Source: Aureobasidium sp. EXF-3400
Lineage: Eukaryota; Ascomycota; Dothideomycetes; Dothideales; Saccotheciaceae
Assembly (NCBI GenBank): GCA_024195585.1
Contig: SWBL01000100.1
Location: forward strand, 1 to 64,000
DNA: 64,000 nucleotides
Reading direction: 5' to 3'
The position numbers were made by a program, and so were the translations under genes. This document shows, one piece after another, positions 50,596 to 63,661 of the stretch. The number at the start of each line of letters is the position of its first letter. Positions within the stretch are counted from its first letter, which is position 1. Under the pieces are notes generated by a model, which worked only from the letters and a program-made list of their open reading frames with translations, ran no database searches and was not told the DNA's origin.

Positions 50596-51560
50596 TTAGT
50601 CCATCATGCCGGCCTTGCCGTCACCGTCGGTGTCCTTCTTGGGGTTGAGCTTGTCCATGAGAGAGGGCTTACCAGTCTTGGGGTCGATCTGGGACTCGCG
50701 ACCGTAACCAGTGCCGGTAGTGCCGGTGGTGGAGTGGTGGTGACCGTGCTTAAGGTCAGCCTCGCCCTCGCGGACGCGCTCACCAAGAGTCTCGCGGCCA
50801 GTGGTGTTAGAGTAGCCAGAGCCGGAGAGACCGGAGCCGGAGAGACCGGTGCCGGTGGTGGTGGTGGATGAAGTGTGGGCGCCGCCGACAGTGCGGGGCT
50901 CACCCTCGAAGCCATCGTAGCGCTCCTCACGGCCAGTCAGGACACCACCCTGCTTCTTAAAGTCGGCCATGGAGACGGCAGGAAGAGCAGAGGCGGTGTG
51001 GTGCTGAGCAGCATTGTGGTGAACCTCGTGGATGGGGACGGTGGTGTGGACAACGTGAGGCTCGATGGTCTCCTTGTTGACGACGGGCTGGATGGTCTCG
51101 TGCACGTGGTGGTGGATGTGCTCACCGCCGATGGTGGGTGCAATCGACTTAGAGTGCACAGCCTCGACCTCGGTGCGCTGGTCTCTGAACTGGGCAGCCT
51201 CAGCGGCGAGGCGCTCCTTGACCTGGGCGTCGTTGCCGTGCTCGAACGAGCGGTGCTCGACGGCGGCAAGGTTGTGGTGGTGCTGCTCGGGGAGAACCTC
51301 ACGGTCCTTGATGGGCTGGATGGAAGTGTGGTAGTGGTCCTGGTGAACCTCCTTGTCGATGGCGGTCTGGATCTGCTCGTGCTGCTGGAGCTGATGGCTC
51401 TCGTGGGTGACAGCGGGAGCGACCTTCTCGTGGACAGTGGTGTCGTGGTGTCCAGACTTGGACCTGAAGTGAATGTGTGAGTAAACAGTGACGATGGCTT
51501 TGTGTGAAGTCAGTGATGAACTTACATGAATTCCTTAACGGCGGCCTTGGCTGAGTCCAT
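50596..51560 (-). CDS. His-rich hydrophilic allergen-like protein
   Basis: Exons 51526-51560 and 50596-51463 (intron 62 bp, GTAAGT...TTCAG) give 300 residues. The start MDSAKAAVKEFMSKSGHHDT and the blocks DKEVHQDHYHTSIQPIKDRE, HVHHHVHETIQPVV and HTTVPIHEVHHNAAQHHTAS are repetitive, His-rich and entirely hydrophilic. The second half is Gly/Ser/Thr-rich and the end is PKKDTDGDGKAGMMD. Similar fungal proteins are annotated as allergens and are abundant in spores. Their composition resembles hydrophilins, so a stress or desiccation role is a reasonable inference. No signal peptide. Codon choice is strongly biased to C-ending codons, suggesting high expression. Residues 27-73 match a block in the gene at 53385. 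Confidence 0.85.
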
Positions 51561-53384
51561 TTTGATGTTTGATGTGAAGGGGTTTGATGAAAAAGTTGTT
51601 GTGGGATGAAGATGAGATTGTTGTTGTTTGGATGGAAGATGTGTTGATGAGAAGAAGAAAGAGGGGAGGGAGATGTCGACGGGGTCTCTTTTTGTATGGT
51701 CGAGGAGGAAGGAGCTCACGGTTGTGTTGACATCATCCGTGTCATTTTGCAAGGCAGGAACAACCAGATCTGACGATTGGCCTGCCCTGCTCCAGCTTGC
51801 TTGCTACTCGTTTCCACAACGGTGGCTAAACTGACAGTGAGCCACACATGTGATCATGCTGGCGTAAACCTCGTTCACTAGTTGGCCGAGAAGCCACAGT
51901 GTGGAGTAGGCTGCTCATGAGAGCCGTTAGTGATCTCATAGCTGTCGTGTCTTGACTCTCAGACCCGTTCTTGCACCGACCTCCTCCAACAGCCTTCACC
52001 CAAAACACTGCCAAAACCTACGTATGAGTGCTTGCGACCCGGGGCTGCCGAACCGTCAGAGTCGATTTGGTTTACCTTGTGGCGGTGCTCCAAGCTCTCG
52101 ACCCCGCTATATCTCGCGGATGGCCAGGGAAATTGATGGACATGCACACTTAGCATAGGGCTGGCTGCATACCGAATGACGCTGGAGCATCCACGTTGGG
52201 CTACATTGTGGCTAGTACAAACTCGTGCTACATGCACTATTATCCTGGATATGCATGTTCAAAAGGTCGTAGAGCCTCAATATCGGCCTTTCGGGTGTTC
52301 AAAGAGAACGTGTGGTGGTTTTGTAGCAAAATCCTAATACGTGTACATTTTTACTCAAGGGCCCACGAGCTCCAGCGCCTCAGGCTTTGATCGACGCGCC
52401 CAGTCATGCAATGATCGACCATGGAAGCCAATAGTTTAATTGCGACCTCTTTTCTGTCTAGAACACGCCCGTTCATGTTCAGACCATTTCCCTGATTGCG
52501 CCTGCTCGCTTTGGCAAGCACGCCCTCCTGTATCGACCAATTCAGCACACGCTCGCTTCAAGACACAGCCTCATTGGCTGCATGTGCAGCCAGATCCATG
52601 TCGAGCCAGACGCAGCGCTCGGATCGTGATGGCGTATCTGCATTGAAGCTTTGACGGCCCGTGAATTAAGAAGCGCCGGAGAGCGCATCAGTCGCGCAAA
52701 TCATCGATCGTAGAAGCAAGAGATGGCGGAAGACGTCCAAGGTGGGCAAGCACAAAGCTCATGTTTTCGCATCCAATCGCGAGTGCCCCGCAATTGGCGA
52801 CGTTTTGTCGACGTCACAGAGCATCATCGAGACAGCTCCAAAATTTTGGAGCTTCCAGCAGAGTTCAACAGCTTTCCTGCATGAACAGGGGAACACTGAA
52901 CGTTACAAGCACGCGTATCACGGGGTGATGGTCGTACTGTACGGTGGTTTGAGATGCAGGGTTTGATCTCTGTAGCGAGAAAAAAAAAGGCAATTGTATA
53001 ACAGGAACCAGGGCTGCAGCAAGCATCTAGATTGTTGCCAGGGGCCGCTGGAAGCTCGAGATAGCTCCGAAGAGAGCACGACTTGTGTCATCAAAACGTA
53101 GTTACATGGACTGCAGGCTGGCGCAAAAAAAGATACCATCGTAGCCGACGCCACGAGCACTGACTGGCAGCGACGGGTGAGTTAGCGTGTGGCGTGAGAT
53201 TTCCTATTATTGACGAAGGCATAATATGACGTTGCGAGAAACACACTCGAATCGGCCGTGACATCGTACCCGCCAGCATCCTACAGTGCAGCACCCTAAG
53301 CAGCCATATTGATCCCATCCTCCCTTGACCCTCTTGTTGGCCAGTTGCTCCCCCGCACGCATCACGACAACAGCCTGTCAAAAC
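51561..53384. other. Intergenic region, about 1.8 kb
   Basis: Divergent promoters of the two genes that share the APAVTHE block. A few AGGGG/CCCCT stress-element-like words occur just upstream of 51560, but they are too short to be meaningful alone. No coding signal. Confidence 0.45.
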
Positions 53385-55064
53385 ATGCCGCTTCGTGAAA
53401 AGATCAAGAGCTTGTTACACAGGCACGATGATGAAACAACACCTCCGAGCAGTCCCAATCGCCAGTCTCGCTATGAGGCCACTTCGCAAGGAGTGAGTCC
53501 TCAGCAGCGTGGGAGACCAAGTACAAGCGCGGGTACGGAACCTCAGCAATTTGTGATGGAAACTGAACAAAGACGGCTGACTTTTGGTGACAGATCAGCC
53601 TTCGCAAGCGTCGCCTGCAAGATCCCGATCCAAGCTTCGAAAGTCGCTTGATCGCAAGTCTGCCCCTGCTGCAGACGACTCAATTGGTAGAAGAAGTCTC
53701 GACAGTAAGCGCAAGAGTCTTGATCAGCGTCAGATTGATGCTGGCGAGGCCCCAAGCGTCCCTGCAGTTCCCAGCACTTACAAGGACGAGGCAATCGCCC
53801 GCCCTAGAGTCTCGCAGGATGCCGAAACAAAGGCAGCCAAAGAGAAAGCTCGCAGAAGTTCCAACGTGATCAATCTCAATCACAACAACACTGCTTCTCA
53901 ACCACTTTCAAGCAAATCTGATAGGTATTCAGAAGACGTTGCTGATTGGAACATCATGAATGCTGAGAAGCCAAGTCCTACTCACGCGCCAGCTCCGCTC
54001 AATGTCAGCAAATCCGTTGCCGACAGATCGCGACAGTCTTCATCATCCTCGTACTCTACAGCTCCCATGCCTGGACTTGGCCAAGCTGCAGTTTCGCGCA
54101 AGGCCGTTGGGTCAGAGACTGCGCAGGATGTTAATGGCAGAAGGGGCAGTGTCGCGAGCACTAAGCAGAGATCTAGACTTAGCATGGACAAGCCTCTGCC
54201 AGCGCCACCAAAGCAAACTGCTTTGAGCGATGACCCAGCTTTCGGACAGTTCCTTCCCAAGGACCACAACTACATTGTTAGGGATGCTCCTGCTGCTCCT
54301 CTGCTCGAAGGCGTTGTTGATCTCAAGAACACGGTGGACACTGACGTGACCGAGAATTGGGCTCCAGGTAGGTTTTGGATGAACCTTAGAGATGTGTCAC
54401 CCACTGACTTTTCTCAGCTGTTACGCACGAAGTTGTCCAGCCACAGGTCCACCACATCCGCGAAGAAGTCATTACGCGCGAAATCCACAACCATGGCGTT
54501 TATCACCGCATCCTGCCCATCATCGATATTGAAGTCCTCCCAGCAAGACACTTTGTACCTACTGGAAACGGCGAAGAGCTGATGGAAATCTCTGAGGATG
54601 AGATTCCTGGTAGAACCGGCTACAATCAGCAGTGGTTCATCGGCGAGATGCTGTCCAAGCTTCCCAAAGACTCGCACTTCTTCAGAGAGCCACTCCGTTT
54701 CACAGCCAGAGAGTTCCCTGGAACCGAAGGCGACTACAAGGAATACGTGCGTAACGGCATTCCTACAACAGAGACGACTTGGGTTCACCCGCCTGTGCTC
54801 GATGACATGATGTACCTTGCTGGACAAACTCAGCCGTTCCACTTTGGCTGCGAAAACCCCGCAGACAATGGGCTCCGCATACGCGCGCCCAACGGTCCAG
54901 TGGTTGGATCGTCGCGCTACCACAAAGTGCAGATGGAGCGCAGAGTGCAAGCGGTCGAGCCACCGACAGAGTCTATGAAGAATTTGTCAATGGGCGAGTA
55001 TCCTCAGGGCGTTGCTTCTGGCAGAGCGACAGGCTCAAAGGCCTTGACACCGCACGCAATGTGA
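53385..55064 (+). CDS. Protein of unknown function with an allergen-like His-rich block
   Basis: Exons 53385-53532, 53594-54367 and 54418-55064 give 522 residues. Introns are 61 bp (GTACGG, GCTGAC, GACAG) and 50 bp (GTAGGT, ACTGAC, CTCAG). Residues 1-300 are basic, Ser-rich and probably disordered (MPLREKIKSLLHRHDDETTP onwards). Residues 306-352 begin APAVTHEVVQPQVHHIREEV and end DIEVLPARH, matching the allergen-like neighbour at 22 of 47 positions without gaps. The C-terminal 160 residues look folded (TGYNQQWFIGEMLSKLPKDS, TTWVHPPVLDDMMYLAGQTQ). Exon 3 in frame supplies the His-rich block; reading through intron 2 would end the product soon after. No enzyme motif. Function unknown. Confidence 0.8.
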
Positions 55065-55460
55065 ACGAGGTGCGGATGTGTGGGCATCCCGGAGTTATGA
55101 GACTATGAGGCATGGACATTTGATTATCGCGACAGCGAAGAGCATGGCGTTTGCAGGGGCAGAGAAAAGAAAAAGAGCGATACGTAATGTGTATAATAAA
55201 GCATACCTACCAATTCTACAAACATGATGAGCTCTACTTGATGAAGTGTTCCAAATTGTCTTGGTTTCCCTCGTGTTTTCGGACTGGACAAAGGCGGCTA
55301 GTGTCGGGGATAAGATACAGACAAAGCCGAAACTTGTCTCCGCATGTCGATCTGGACTGGGTGGGGAAACTGCCGGACGTCTTGGCAGATCGAGGGTCAC
55401 TCGCTCGGGGCATTCGACAACGAGATGTCGACATAGTCCGTACATGCCAGAGTAGTGGAC
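55065..55460. other. Intergenic region between tandem plus-strand genes
   Basis: 396 bp holding the 3' UTR of the unknown gene and the promoter of the WDR48-like gene. Short overlapping frames on both strands are not supported. Confidence 0.45.
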
Positions 55461-58400
55461 ATGGCTCGTAAGGCGCGCCAGAGGATCAGCTATGTGCTGC
55501 CTCTCACAAACTCGGCCGGAGGGCATCGTCTAGGTGTCAACGGCCTCGCCGTAGATAGCGACAACTCCATCCTGTACGTACCCGGCTCAGCAGCTCCTCG
55601 TGCCTACCACTGACACTCTGCTCGCGCAGCTACTCTGGAGGACGCGACGGCGTCATCTGCGCATGGGACCTCAATTTCGAAGTCAACCACAAGTCGGACC
55701 AGATCACGGCCATCGACGCGAAGCCTCCCCCATCACCAGCCTCGACTCTGCACAACCAAGTCCAGGCGCATACCCACTGGATCAGTGATCTCGTCCTCGC
55801 CCAGTCCAATCAAGCCCTCGTATCAGCCTCGTCAGACATCAGTGTCAAGGTATGGCGGCCCGCTGCCACCGACTCGATGCCGCCCCAGACGATTGGTCTG
55901 CACAGTGACTACGTCAAAGTGCTGGCTTCTCCTTCTTCCGACGCGTCTTGGATTGCCAGTGGAGGCCTGGATCGTCGCATTCGGCTCTGGGATTTGAATG
56001 GTGCAGGACAAACACTTAGCATTGACGTCAGCGAGGACGAGAGCTTGACAGGCTTGAGCAAAGAGAAGGCAAGCGTTTACGCTCTGAAGGCCACACACTC
56101 GATCCTTGCCAGTGGAGGCCCTGATAGCAATGTGCGAATTTGGGACCCGCGCTCTGGCAAGCGCATCACAAAGTTTGTCGGTCACACTGACATTGTGCGC
56201 GACATTTTGATCAGTCAAGACGGCTGCACAGTCATGTCTGCCTGTTCGGACCAGACGGTCAAGGTTTGGAGTGTTACTGCCGGTCGCTGTACAAACACTC
56301 TGACCATGCACGATGCTAGCGTCTGGTCTCTGTGGTCCGATCATCCAGATCTCTCCGTCTTCTACTCGTCTGATAAGAGCGGTATGGTAGCAAAGACCGA
56401 CACCAGAGGCTGCGGTGAAGAGTTGGAAGAGGGTCTGAGTGTCGCCGTCTGCCAGGAAGGCACTGCGGTACACAAGCTCGCTGTTGCTGGTGATTACATC
56501 TGGACGGCTACTCCCCGCCCCACCATCAACAGATGGGCCGATGTCAACATTGATGGTGCCGAAATCGATCTGCCTGACACCAACAAGCAGCACCGTTTCA
56601 GCCTGTCCACTTCCCGCTCAAGAATCCCCAGTCCACCTTTTAATTCGTCCTCTGACCGACTCGCCTCACCACCGCAACCCACTTCTCCAACCACGCCTCC
56701 GCCGTCCGGCAAGCGCATACCTCTGAAACACGTACTCAGATTGAGCAATGCCGTCTATTTCCCCAGACCGAATGCACGAGAGGTCGCCCCAGACGCCGAG
56801 GAGGACCAAGTCGAGCACATACACCCCCTCAGACACACACCAGACTTTGCTATCGAAGGACAGAACGGTTTAGTCAAACACATCATGCTCAACGATCGCA
56901 AACGAGTCCTGACTCAGGATACTGCTGGCGAAGTGTTGCTGTGGGATCTGCTCAAATGCGTGCCCATCAAATCCTTTGGCAAGAAACATCTCGAAGATGT
57001 TCAGCCAGAGCTGACCACAGTCGAGACGGTGCCTAACTGGTGCTCAGTCGACACTCGAACTGGAACATTGGCTATCACTCTGGAAGAAAACACAGCCTTC
57101 GATGCCGAGATGTACGCAGATGAGCTCGACATTGAACAGAACATTGACTTCAAGGAAGATCAGCGCATCAATCTTGGCAAGTGGATCCTTCGTTATCTGT
57201 TTGCAAACCTGATCAGCGAAGAGATATCTAGAGACTCGCAATATCGAAGGCATTTGTTGGAGCAAGCTCAAAAACAAAAGCTGGAGCGTGAAAATGCTCC
57301 TACTAGTATCCAAATGCCCCCTGCCATAGCAGACGGCTGGAAAATTGATCCATCGGCCCCTCTGTCAACCAACACCTTGAGACCGACAAACACAAACACT
57401 ATTGGCTTTGCGACCCCTGGATTGGCCATTGCAGACACAGCGTCGTCTTATGTCGGATCTCCGAACTTGACAAGAGATGCACTCACATCCGAAGATGGCG
57501 AACGCGCACAAGACAGGTCATCGATAGGCGGTGATTACTTTTCCAACTCCACAACAGCAAGCTCTACAAACACGAACAGCGAGACAAAATTTGTACCTCA
57601 AACCCCTACAGAGGCTACCACGCCAATGCCAGAGGACGCCTCGACGACCGAAGCCAGCGACACGCCTTCGAAATTTGGCAAGCGTCTTCGCATGAATATG
57701 TCTTTCAATATGAAAAAGCTAGGAAAACCTCCCACAAACGAAAAGGACAACAAGCCTGCCATCGTCGAAGAAACAAAGGAAGAGGCTGAGGTCGACACAC
57801 AGAGCTCATCTGACAATAGCAACTCTCGCATTGTTGACGAGAATTTCCTTGGTTGCATTCAGAAGATTCGTTTCGCCTATGAGGACCACCTGCAAGCGCA
57901 GATACAACGCGCTGCTGCTGTGGATGCCGCAGGAGGTGCATTGGGACAATCAAAAGAACTCGAGCTGCCTACTTCAATCGTACCATCACTGCCATCTGAA
58001 ACACCAGTATTGAAGCCGCCTCCAAACACCACCATTCTGATTCAGGAAGAGCGACCAGAAGCTGGTGGTGTGGCAGATCTCTTTGAGGGTAAGGTTGGTA
58101 GCACAGGTGAGATGGCCGACCTGATTGAGAAGGTTGCTCCAATGTGGCTCGGCGATGCACTGTTGCGCAACCAGATTCCCCTCAAGGATCTAGTCAAGAT
58201 CAGTTTCGTACTCGAGCCATGGCAGAATGTATTGCCAAGTATCGCTGCAGATGGGTATGTTTGCCTTCAACTTTCCACTCATGAATGTACACTGACATGT
58301 CTTTCCCAGCAACAACCGACTCAATGCTAACCGCATGCTGCGCGCTCGTAAGATCCTAGGCTATGTCGCTGACCGCATTGAGCCCGCACAAGATCCCGCC

Positions 58401-58628
58401 ACAGCCATGCCTCCCGAGGAATATCTTGAGCTCTACTGCAACAATCAACTCATCCCGCCGAGAATGACGCTGGCAACCATCCGAACACACATCTGGCGAG
58501 GCGGTGGCGACGTCCTGCTGCACTACAAGGCGAACGGCAAGAAAAAGATCTTGCACTCTGCAGAAACCTTTGCGGCCGGTGAAGAGAATGGTGGGAATCA
58601 CAGTACTCCTATGGCGCCTCAGGTGTAG
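55461..58628 (+). CDS. WD40 deubiquitinase cofactor, WDR48/Bun107-like
   Basis: Exons 55461-55573, 55630-58254 and 58310-58628 give 1018 residues. The start is [20 protein letters not shown], and intron 1 (56 bp, CACTGAC, GCGCAG) splits [18 protein letters not shown] inside the first blade. Seven or so WD40 repeats fill the first 320 residues ([38 protein letters not shown]). The C-terminal part has [38 protein letters not shown] (across intron 2) and [20 protein letters not shown], as in WDR48/UAF1. WDR48 proteins bind and activate USP-type deubiquitinases; the S. pombe homologue Bun107 partners Ubp9. A fungus-specific disordered insert lies at about 615-800. Confidence 0.9.
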
Positions 58629-61370
58629 AAAAGTGATGTGTATATCTGTCTTGATGTTTGCGCGACTTTTTTTGCTGTTTTTCCTTTTCTTCTTCCTTTG
58701 ACGAACAATACCCTTTCTTCCCTCTCGAGGTGGTCTTCACAGGACCGGTTCTTGTTGTATATAATGTAGCATATACTGAAATAAACGCAAATATGACTGC
58801 ATGTGATTTTTTCTTGTATGAATCTGAACGAAACACTGTGAAACTTATTCGATGTTGGCTTCGTTGCCAACCTGATGATTGGAACATCGCGTGAAGTCTT
58901 GGCATTTCCGGCGCGTCTACCAGCCACCGTGATGTTTGGGGAAAGCTATGGATGCGAACTCTTCTTCCTTCACACAAGCTATTTTTCGATTTCTGCCGTG
59001 CCAAATCTATACTCCTCGATCTTGAAGAATCTGGTCATGTTACTGCTGACATCGCAGATCCAGGCTTTCAGAAACTCTCAATCATGCTTCTCTGACATCC
59101 CTCTCTCAACACACACTACGCGTCTCACTCTCTCCACAGTCACGAGGAAGGTCTAGCGACTGTCATGGTCGCTATCTCTTGAGCTGTTTGTTGTTGCTCG
59201 CTCTCGACACAGTCACAATCCCGAGCCTCACAGCACGGTCTCACGGTTTCCCTGGCTGTTGTTGGTTTCAAGCACTTCGAATGGGCATCTTCCTCGGAAC
59301 TTAACCCTAAGCCATACATCGGTTCAAACACACAAAACAGTCTCGCGGTCCTTTGCAGGAAGTTGCCGGTTTCTCGATTAGTTTCTCGGCGCAGCTTTCG
59401 TCTTCTCGCGAGGACACTGCAGCAATGGAAACGAACAGAGTCATCGACGTCTCGGGGCATCATCATGCGTCGTTTTGGTAAGACTCTCTGAGAGGGCGCG
59501 CGTCGATTTTGCTGCCGGGACAAACATGCTCTGGTCATCTACGGACAGCTTTTCTGGTCTGCCGTTCTGGACTGCGCTCGGGTGAGATGGGAAAGCTTGT
59601 CGGGCACCTCGTCTGAGGATCGTCTTTGGGATCTTACACGTGTTTCAGTTGCTCGTGCAGAGGACGCTCTGGAAATCTGTTCAGCAATACTAGATCTCCA
59701 CTTGGACTTGGACGACCTTGGGAAACGTCATGAGCATTTTGTGCCTGCAATCTTGGTGGTCTGGGAGTAGTCGAGACGTCGCAGAAAGAGCTTGGTCATG
59801 CTTCTCCAAACAGACTGTACCAACCCTCGTGCCTCAGCATATGCTTGTACAATACTCGTCGGAATCGCACTTTGCTGCGTAGCGAGATCGTCAAGCCACA
59901 CACAGAGGCACGAGATGGTGCAGTTTCTCATGGCATGCTAAAGTCTCCAGCTTCTGCGGCGTCTGGTCCACTTTCGAAAACCTTGGACGCGGTTGATGTA
60001 CTCTCAATGCTCGTCTCTGTTCCCCCCAAAGGTGGAATTTAGTACGCATCAATGATCAGTGCTCTGGGCGTCTACAACCTGTCGAGCAGTGAACCAAGAT
60101 TCCCGCACAAGCTCTACCGTATTAGCACAACCATCTCTCACCCCGTCACAGTCTGCAACCACAGCCAGAAAGCCTCTGCCAACAGCAACAGCTATCGGCA
60201 GAGTTGACCCTTGGTCATTGTTCTGGCCAGCCGCGTCAGTCATCAGTCTCTGCTTCAACTGCCGAGGCGACGATGAGCGCCGATACACCCGCCTGCAGTA
60301 TCTTCATCAGTGTCTGCTCGGCATCATACCTTCCTCAAGCAACTCATACTTCGGAAGATGGAAGTGGTTTTTACGGATGTACTTTGTCCACTTCGCGTTT
60401 CAACGCATCAACGCCGTCCGATGCTGGTTTCTTGCTGGCTAGGATGGTAAACCAAAGACTTGTCTCTGAGAAGAACGCTACAACACACCGAGAGGGAACT
60501 TTGAAGCGTGAGAATCATGAGAGTTGTCTTGGGAGTCTGGTGAAGCGGTGAGGTGTATGAGCCAGCTGACGTCAGATCGATTACAGGGATATGGACAAGG
60601 CCGAACAGAGTTGGAGAACAGCGATGGTTCTTCTCAAGCTTGACCCCATCATATCTCTGTCTTGATTGTAAGGGCTCTGGTCCCGGAGAAGATGCTTCAA
60701 CGAAGAGCTCAGGTGTTCCTCAAGTCGTACCTTGACACCAATGCACTCACCCACGGCTTTGCAATGTCAATCAACAGAGATGTGCATCTGCGGAGCTATA
60801 CGTGCGGGACCTCTCTCGAGTGAGGATCAAAGTTCCGGCTTGTCTGCTGTATAGCTCAACTCTGCTCGACTCCCCTGTGACGCATCTCAAACGCCGCCGT
60901 GTGCAGAGGACAAGGCAAGGCAATGATGAAGAACACCGCTCCGGTACTTCGATGAGCTTTTCTCGGGAGTTGAAGGTCGAACAATCAGGATGTTGTGTGG
61001 TGACGGAAAGTGGAGGAGGGGCTGTCTGGAGCGCGTTGTGCGCTATGCCACTCTTTTCTTCGGAATTGGGTGGCTCATTATTTTTTTGATAAGTGGTCCC
61101 GGTTGCTTACTGCGATGTTGACAAGAACTGACTACGGATAAATAGGGCAGTTGCATCTGCAACCCCACCTTCTCCCCGCATCAACACCCAGCCACCCTGG
61201 ACTCTCCGCAATCGATTTGTAGATCTACCCAGGCAGTATGCGGAGTCTACGGCTTAGACTATGCTCAATCAGATGCCTCACGATGCTTCGGCTGCTGCTT
61301 CCGTTGCCGACAGGTTGTATAAATCATCTTTGGGCGATCATACCACATAGACAGAGTCAAAGCAATCAAC
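58629..61370. other. Longest gene-free stretch, about 2.7 kb
   Basis: Between the WDR48-like gene and the GH79 gene. Frames of 95-132 codons (for example 59140-59538 minus, 60059-60442 plus, 60204-60551 plus) overlap each other and have no recognisable motifs or splice continuity. Pyrimidine-rich near 59080-59150. No transposon ends or RNA gene were recognised. Confidence 0.5.
61318..61323 (+). promoter_or_regulatory. TATA box candidate of the GH79 gene
   Basis: TATAAA lies 53 bp before the ATG at 61371, a typical spacing for an inducible secreted enzyme gene. Consensus and position only. Confidence 0.5.
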
Positions 61371-63183
61371 ATGTTCCCCAATACACGCTCCCTCTTCGTC
61401 TGGTGCCTTGCGGCTTTGTTAGAAGTGGAAGCTGCCAACCTGCTTTCCAAACTAAAACCAATTATTGTGTCACAAAGCCCACCTAGCAATGCTGGTATAC
61501 CTTTGGACTCGTTTGTGTCGTTTTCGTTTGAGCTGTCTTCATGGCCGGACTTTGCTGGTATGCTTTGCCGAGTCATTGCTTGCTAGTTCTTGAAAGACAA
61601 TCTGTTGATAGCTGATCGATGGCAGGAAACCTCACTCACCCAAATGAGTTCTCATACAACCTGTTGAACAATATTGGGCAACTCCAAGGTTCTATGCCCA
61701 TTGCTCGTGTAGGAGGCAACACCCAGTAAGAACCCGTCGTAGTTTCCGCTCCAGAGTTACGCGTTTTCTCATGATAGAATGCAGAGACATTGCAATCTTC
61801 GACGCCTCGCAAAAGACTGGTCTCGTTGGTGTGGTTCGTCCGAACATCTCAGCCGACTACCCCACCATTATCACCATCGGTCCTTCCTTTTTTGACTCTT
61901 ACAAGACCATGCCCAAGGGAATGAGATACACCCATGGCTTCAACTTAGGTGCCAATTCCTCTGCCGCCAGAGCAGCTACCTTTGCCTCTGCCGCCTACGC
62001 CTGCAAAGCCATTGGAGACAATCTCGCATACTGGGAATACGGCAACGAACCCGATCTCTTCGTAGCATCAGGATACCGTCCACTCAACTACTCCGATGCC
62101 GATTACGTTGCAGAATGGCTAAACGGGACCTCGCAAATCGAACAAGTCGTCAAGTCAGCTTGTCCCTCATTACAAGACACGAAATTCATGGCGCTGAGTA
62201 TGGCTGGCGTGGGTGCTAATGGCTACATGACCCTCGACCCAGTCAAAGTATTCGCAGAAGACCTGAACGCAGACAATAACATCGGTATCATCTCTTCGCA
62301 CAACTACATGGGTGTTTCTACTTCCCCTGGCATTACTCTACAAGGCACACTGATGAATCACACCAATGTGATTGCAAAAGCTGAAGCCCAAGTCAATGTA
62401 TCAAGAAACATTGCAGCGCTGGGAGGAAACCTAGCCCCCAAGGTTCCATTTATACTCGGTGAGCACAACAGCTTAGCCAGACAGGGACGACCAGGTTTAT
62501 CTAATACCTTTGGCGCTGCCTTGTGGGGTGTGGATTGGAATCTCTATCTCGCGTCTCAGAACATCAGTCGTTCGCACATGCATCAAGGAACCAATTATCG
62601 GTAAACATATATCACTCCATTTCTGACAAGGAGAGGAACCAAAAAAAACTGACAGAACCAAAAACACAGCTACCAATCCTGGCAACCCGTCCAGACAAAC
62701 CTCACCACCAAGGGCACCAAACCACCTTATTATGGCAACCTGGCTGTCGCAGCCATGATGGCGAAACCCTCTGCTTCTTCTGTCTTGCAAATCACTCATC
62801 TCGAAGCTTCGTCCCAGAATACTTCCTTCTATACCGCTCACATCAACTCCACACTTTCTCGCATCTTGATTGTGGACTTGCACACTTACAACACAACCGC
62901 AAACAACTATACCACTGAATTCCCGCGCCCAATAGTGGAACACGGATTTATGCTTCCAAAAGTTTGTACAGGCGGTAAGGTGCAAAGATTGATGGCGAAT
63001 GGCAGCGATGCAGTTACGGGAATTACTTGGGATGCAAAGAGCTATGCCTACGAACTCGATCACGGTAAAGGCGTCAGATTGTCCAACGTTACTTGCGGCG
63101 AAAAGGTCGAGCCGAACGGAAAAGGTGCTGTAAAAGTACAAGTGCCGTGGAGCAGTGCGGCGATTATCAGTTTAGAGTGTTAA
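61371..63183 (+). CDS. Secreted glycoside hydrolase, family GH79-like (beta-glucuronidase type)
   Basis: Exons 61371-61557, 61626-61725, 61785-62600 and 62670-63183 give 538 residues. A signal peptide is followed by FVSFSFELSSWPDFAGNLTH and ARVGGNTQDIAIFD. The catalytic pair of this clan is visible: acid/base Glu184 in YGNEPD and nucleophile Glu322 in FILGEHNSL. The C-terminal beta domain starts YQSWQPVQTNLTTKGTKPPY. Many NxS/T sites fit secretion. Introns are 68, 59 and 69 bp; intron 2 ends at the second AG (AATGCAG), since this alone keeps GGNTQ/DIAIF in frame. Family members release glucuronic acid or 4-O-methylglucuronic acid from arabinogalactan-type glycans; exact specificity is not readable. 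Confidence 0.9.
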
Positions 63184-63661
63184 AGATCACCGAATCTAGT
63201 AACAAGAAAACATAACAGATGAATGAAACAGCTATTGGCATCTTCTCTATGGAAAATAATAACCCGAGCTTGGAGGCTGGGAAGTCTACGACCGCAGAAA
63301 GATCCATGATATGAAACCCCCATTCCGCCGTTTGTGATAAGAAGAAACCCATTTCTGCGAGAAAAGAAAACAAGCACCGCTACTCTCTGCAATGGAAAGA
63401 ACCTCCCAAAAGAAACGTGTGATCTACGCCTTCCTGCGCCATGCTAATGAAGAAAACGAAAAAGAACAGCGAGAATCCTCTTGGACTGCATGCTGTTTTT
63501 GTGAATAGATTAAGAAAAGTTGTACTGAAAAGAAAATGTCGGTTTGTCTGAGCCACAGTGAGAATGTGTGGTCGATCAGTCGTGCGTTCAAGTATGCCTG
63601 TGTGGAGCGTGTGTCCAGGCATATCGAAATGAGGTGAGCTTTTCCCATGTGGGAGTCGCTT
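63184..63661. other. Convergent 3' flanks
   Basis: 478 bp between the GH79 stop and the stop of the minus-strand gene at the window edge. Overlapping minus-strand frames (63380-63738) have no features. Probably 3' UTRs. Confidence 0.45.

Noticed and set aside
60059..60551. Two overlapping plus-strand frames of 115-127 codons
   Set aside because: Ser/Ala-rich chance frames with no motif, signal peptide or continuity through splice sites.
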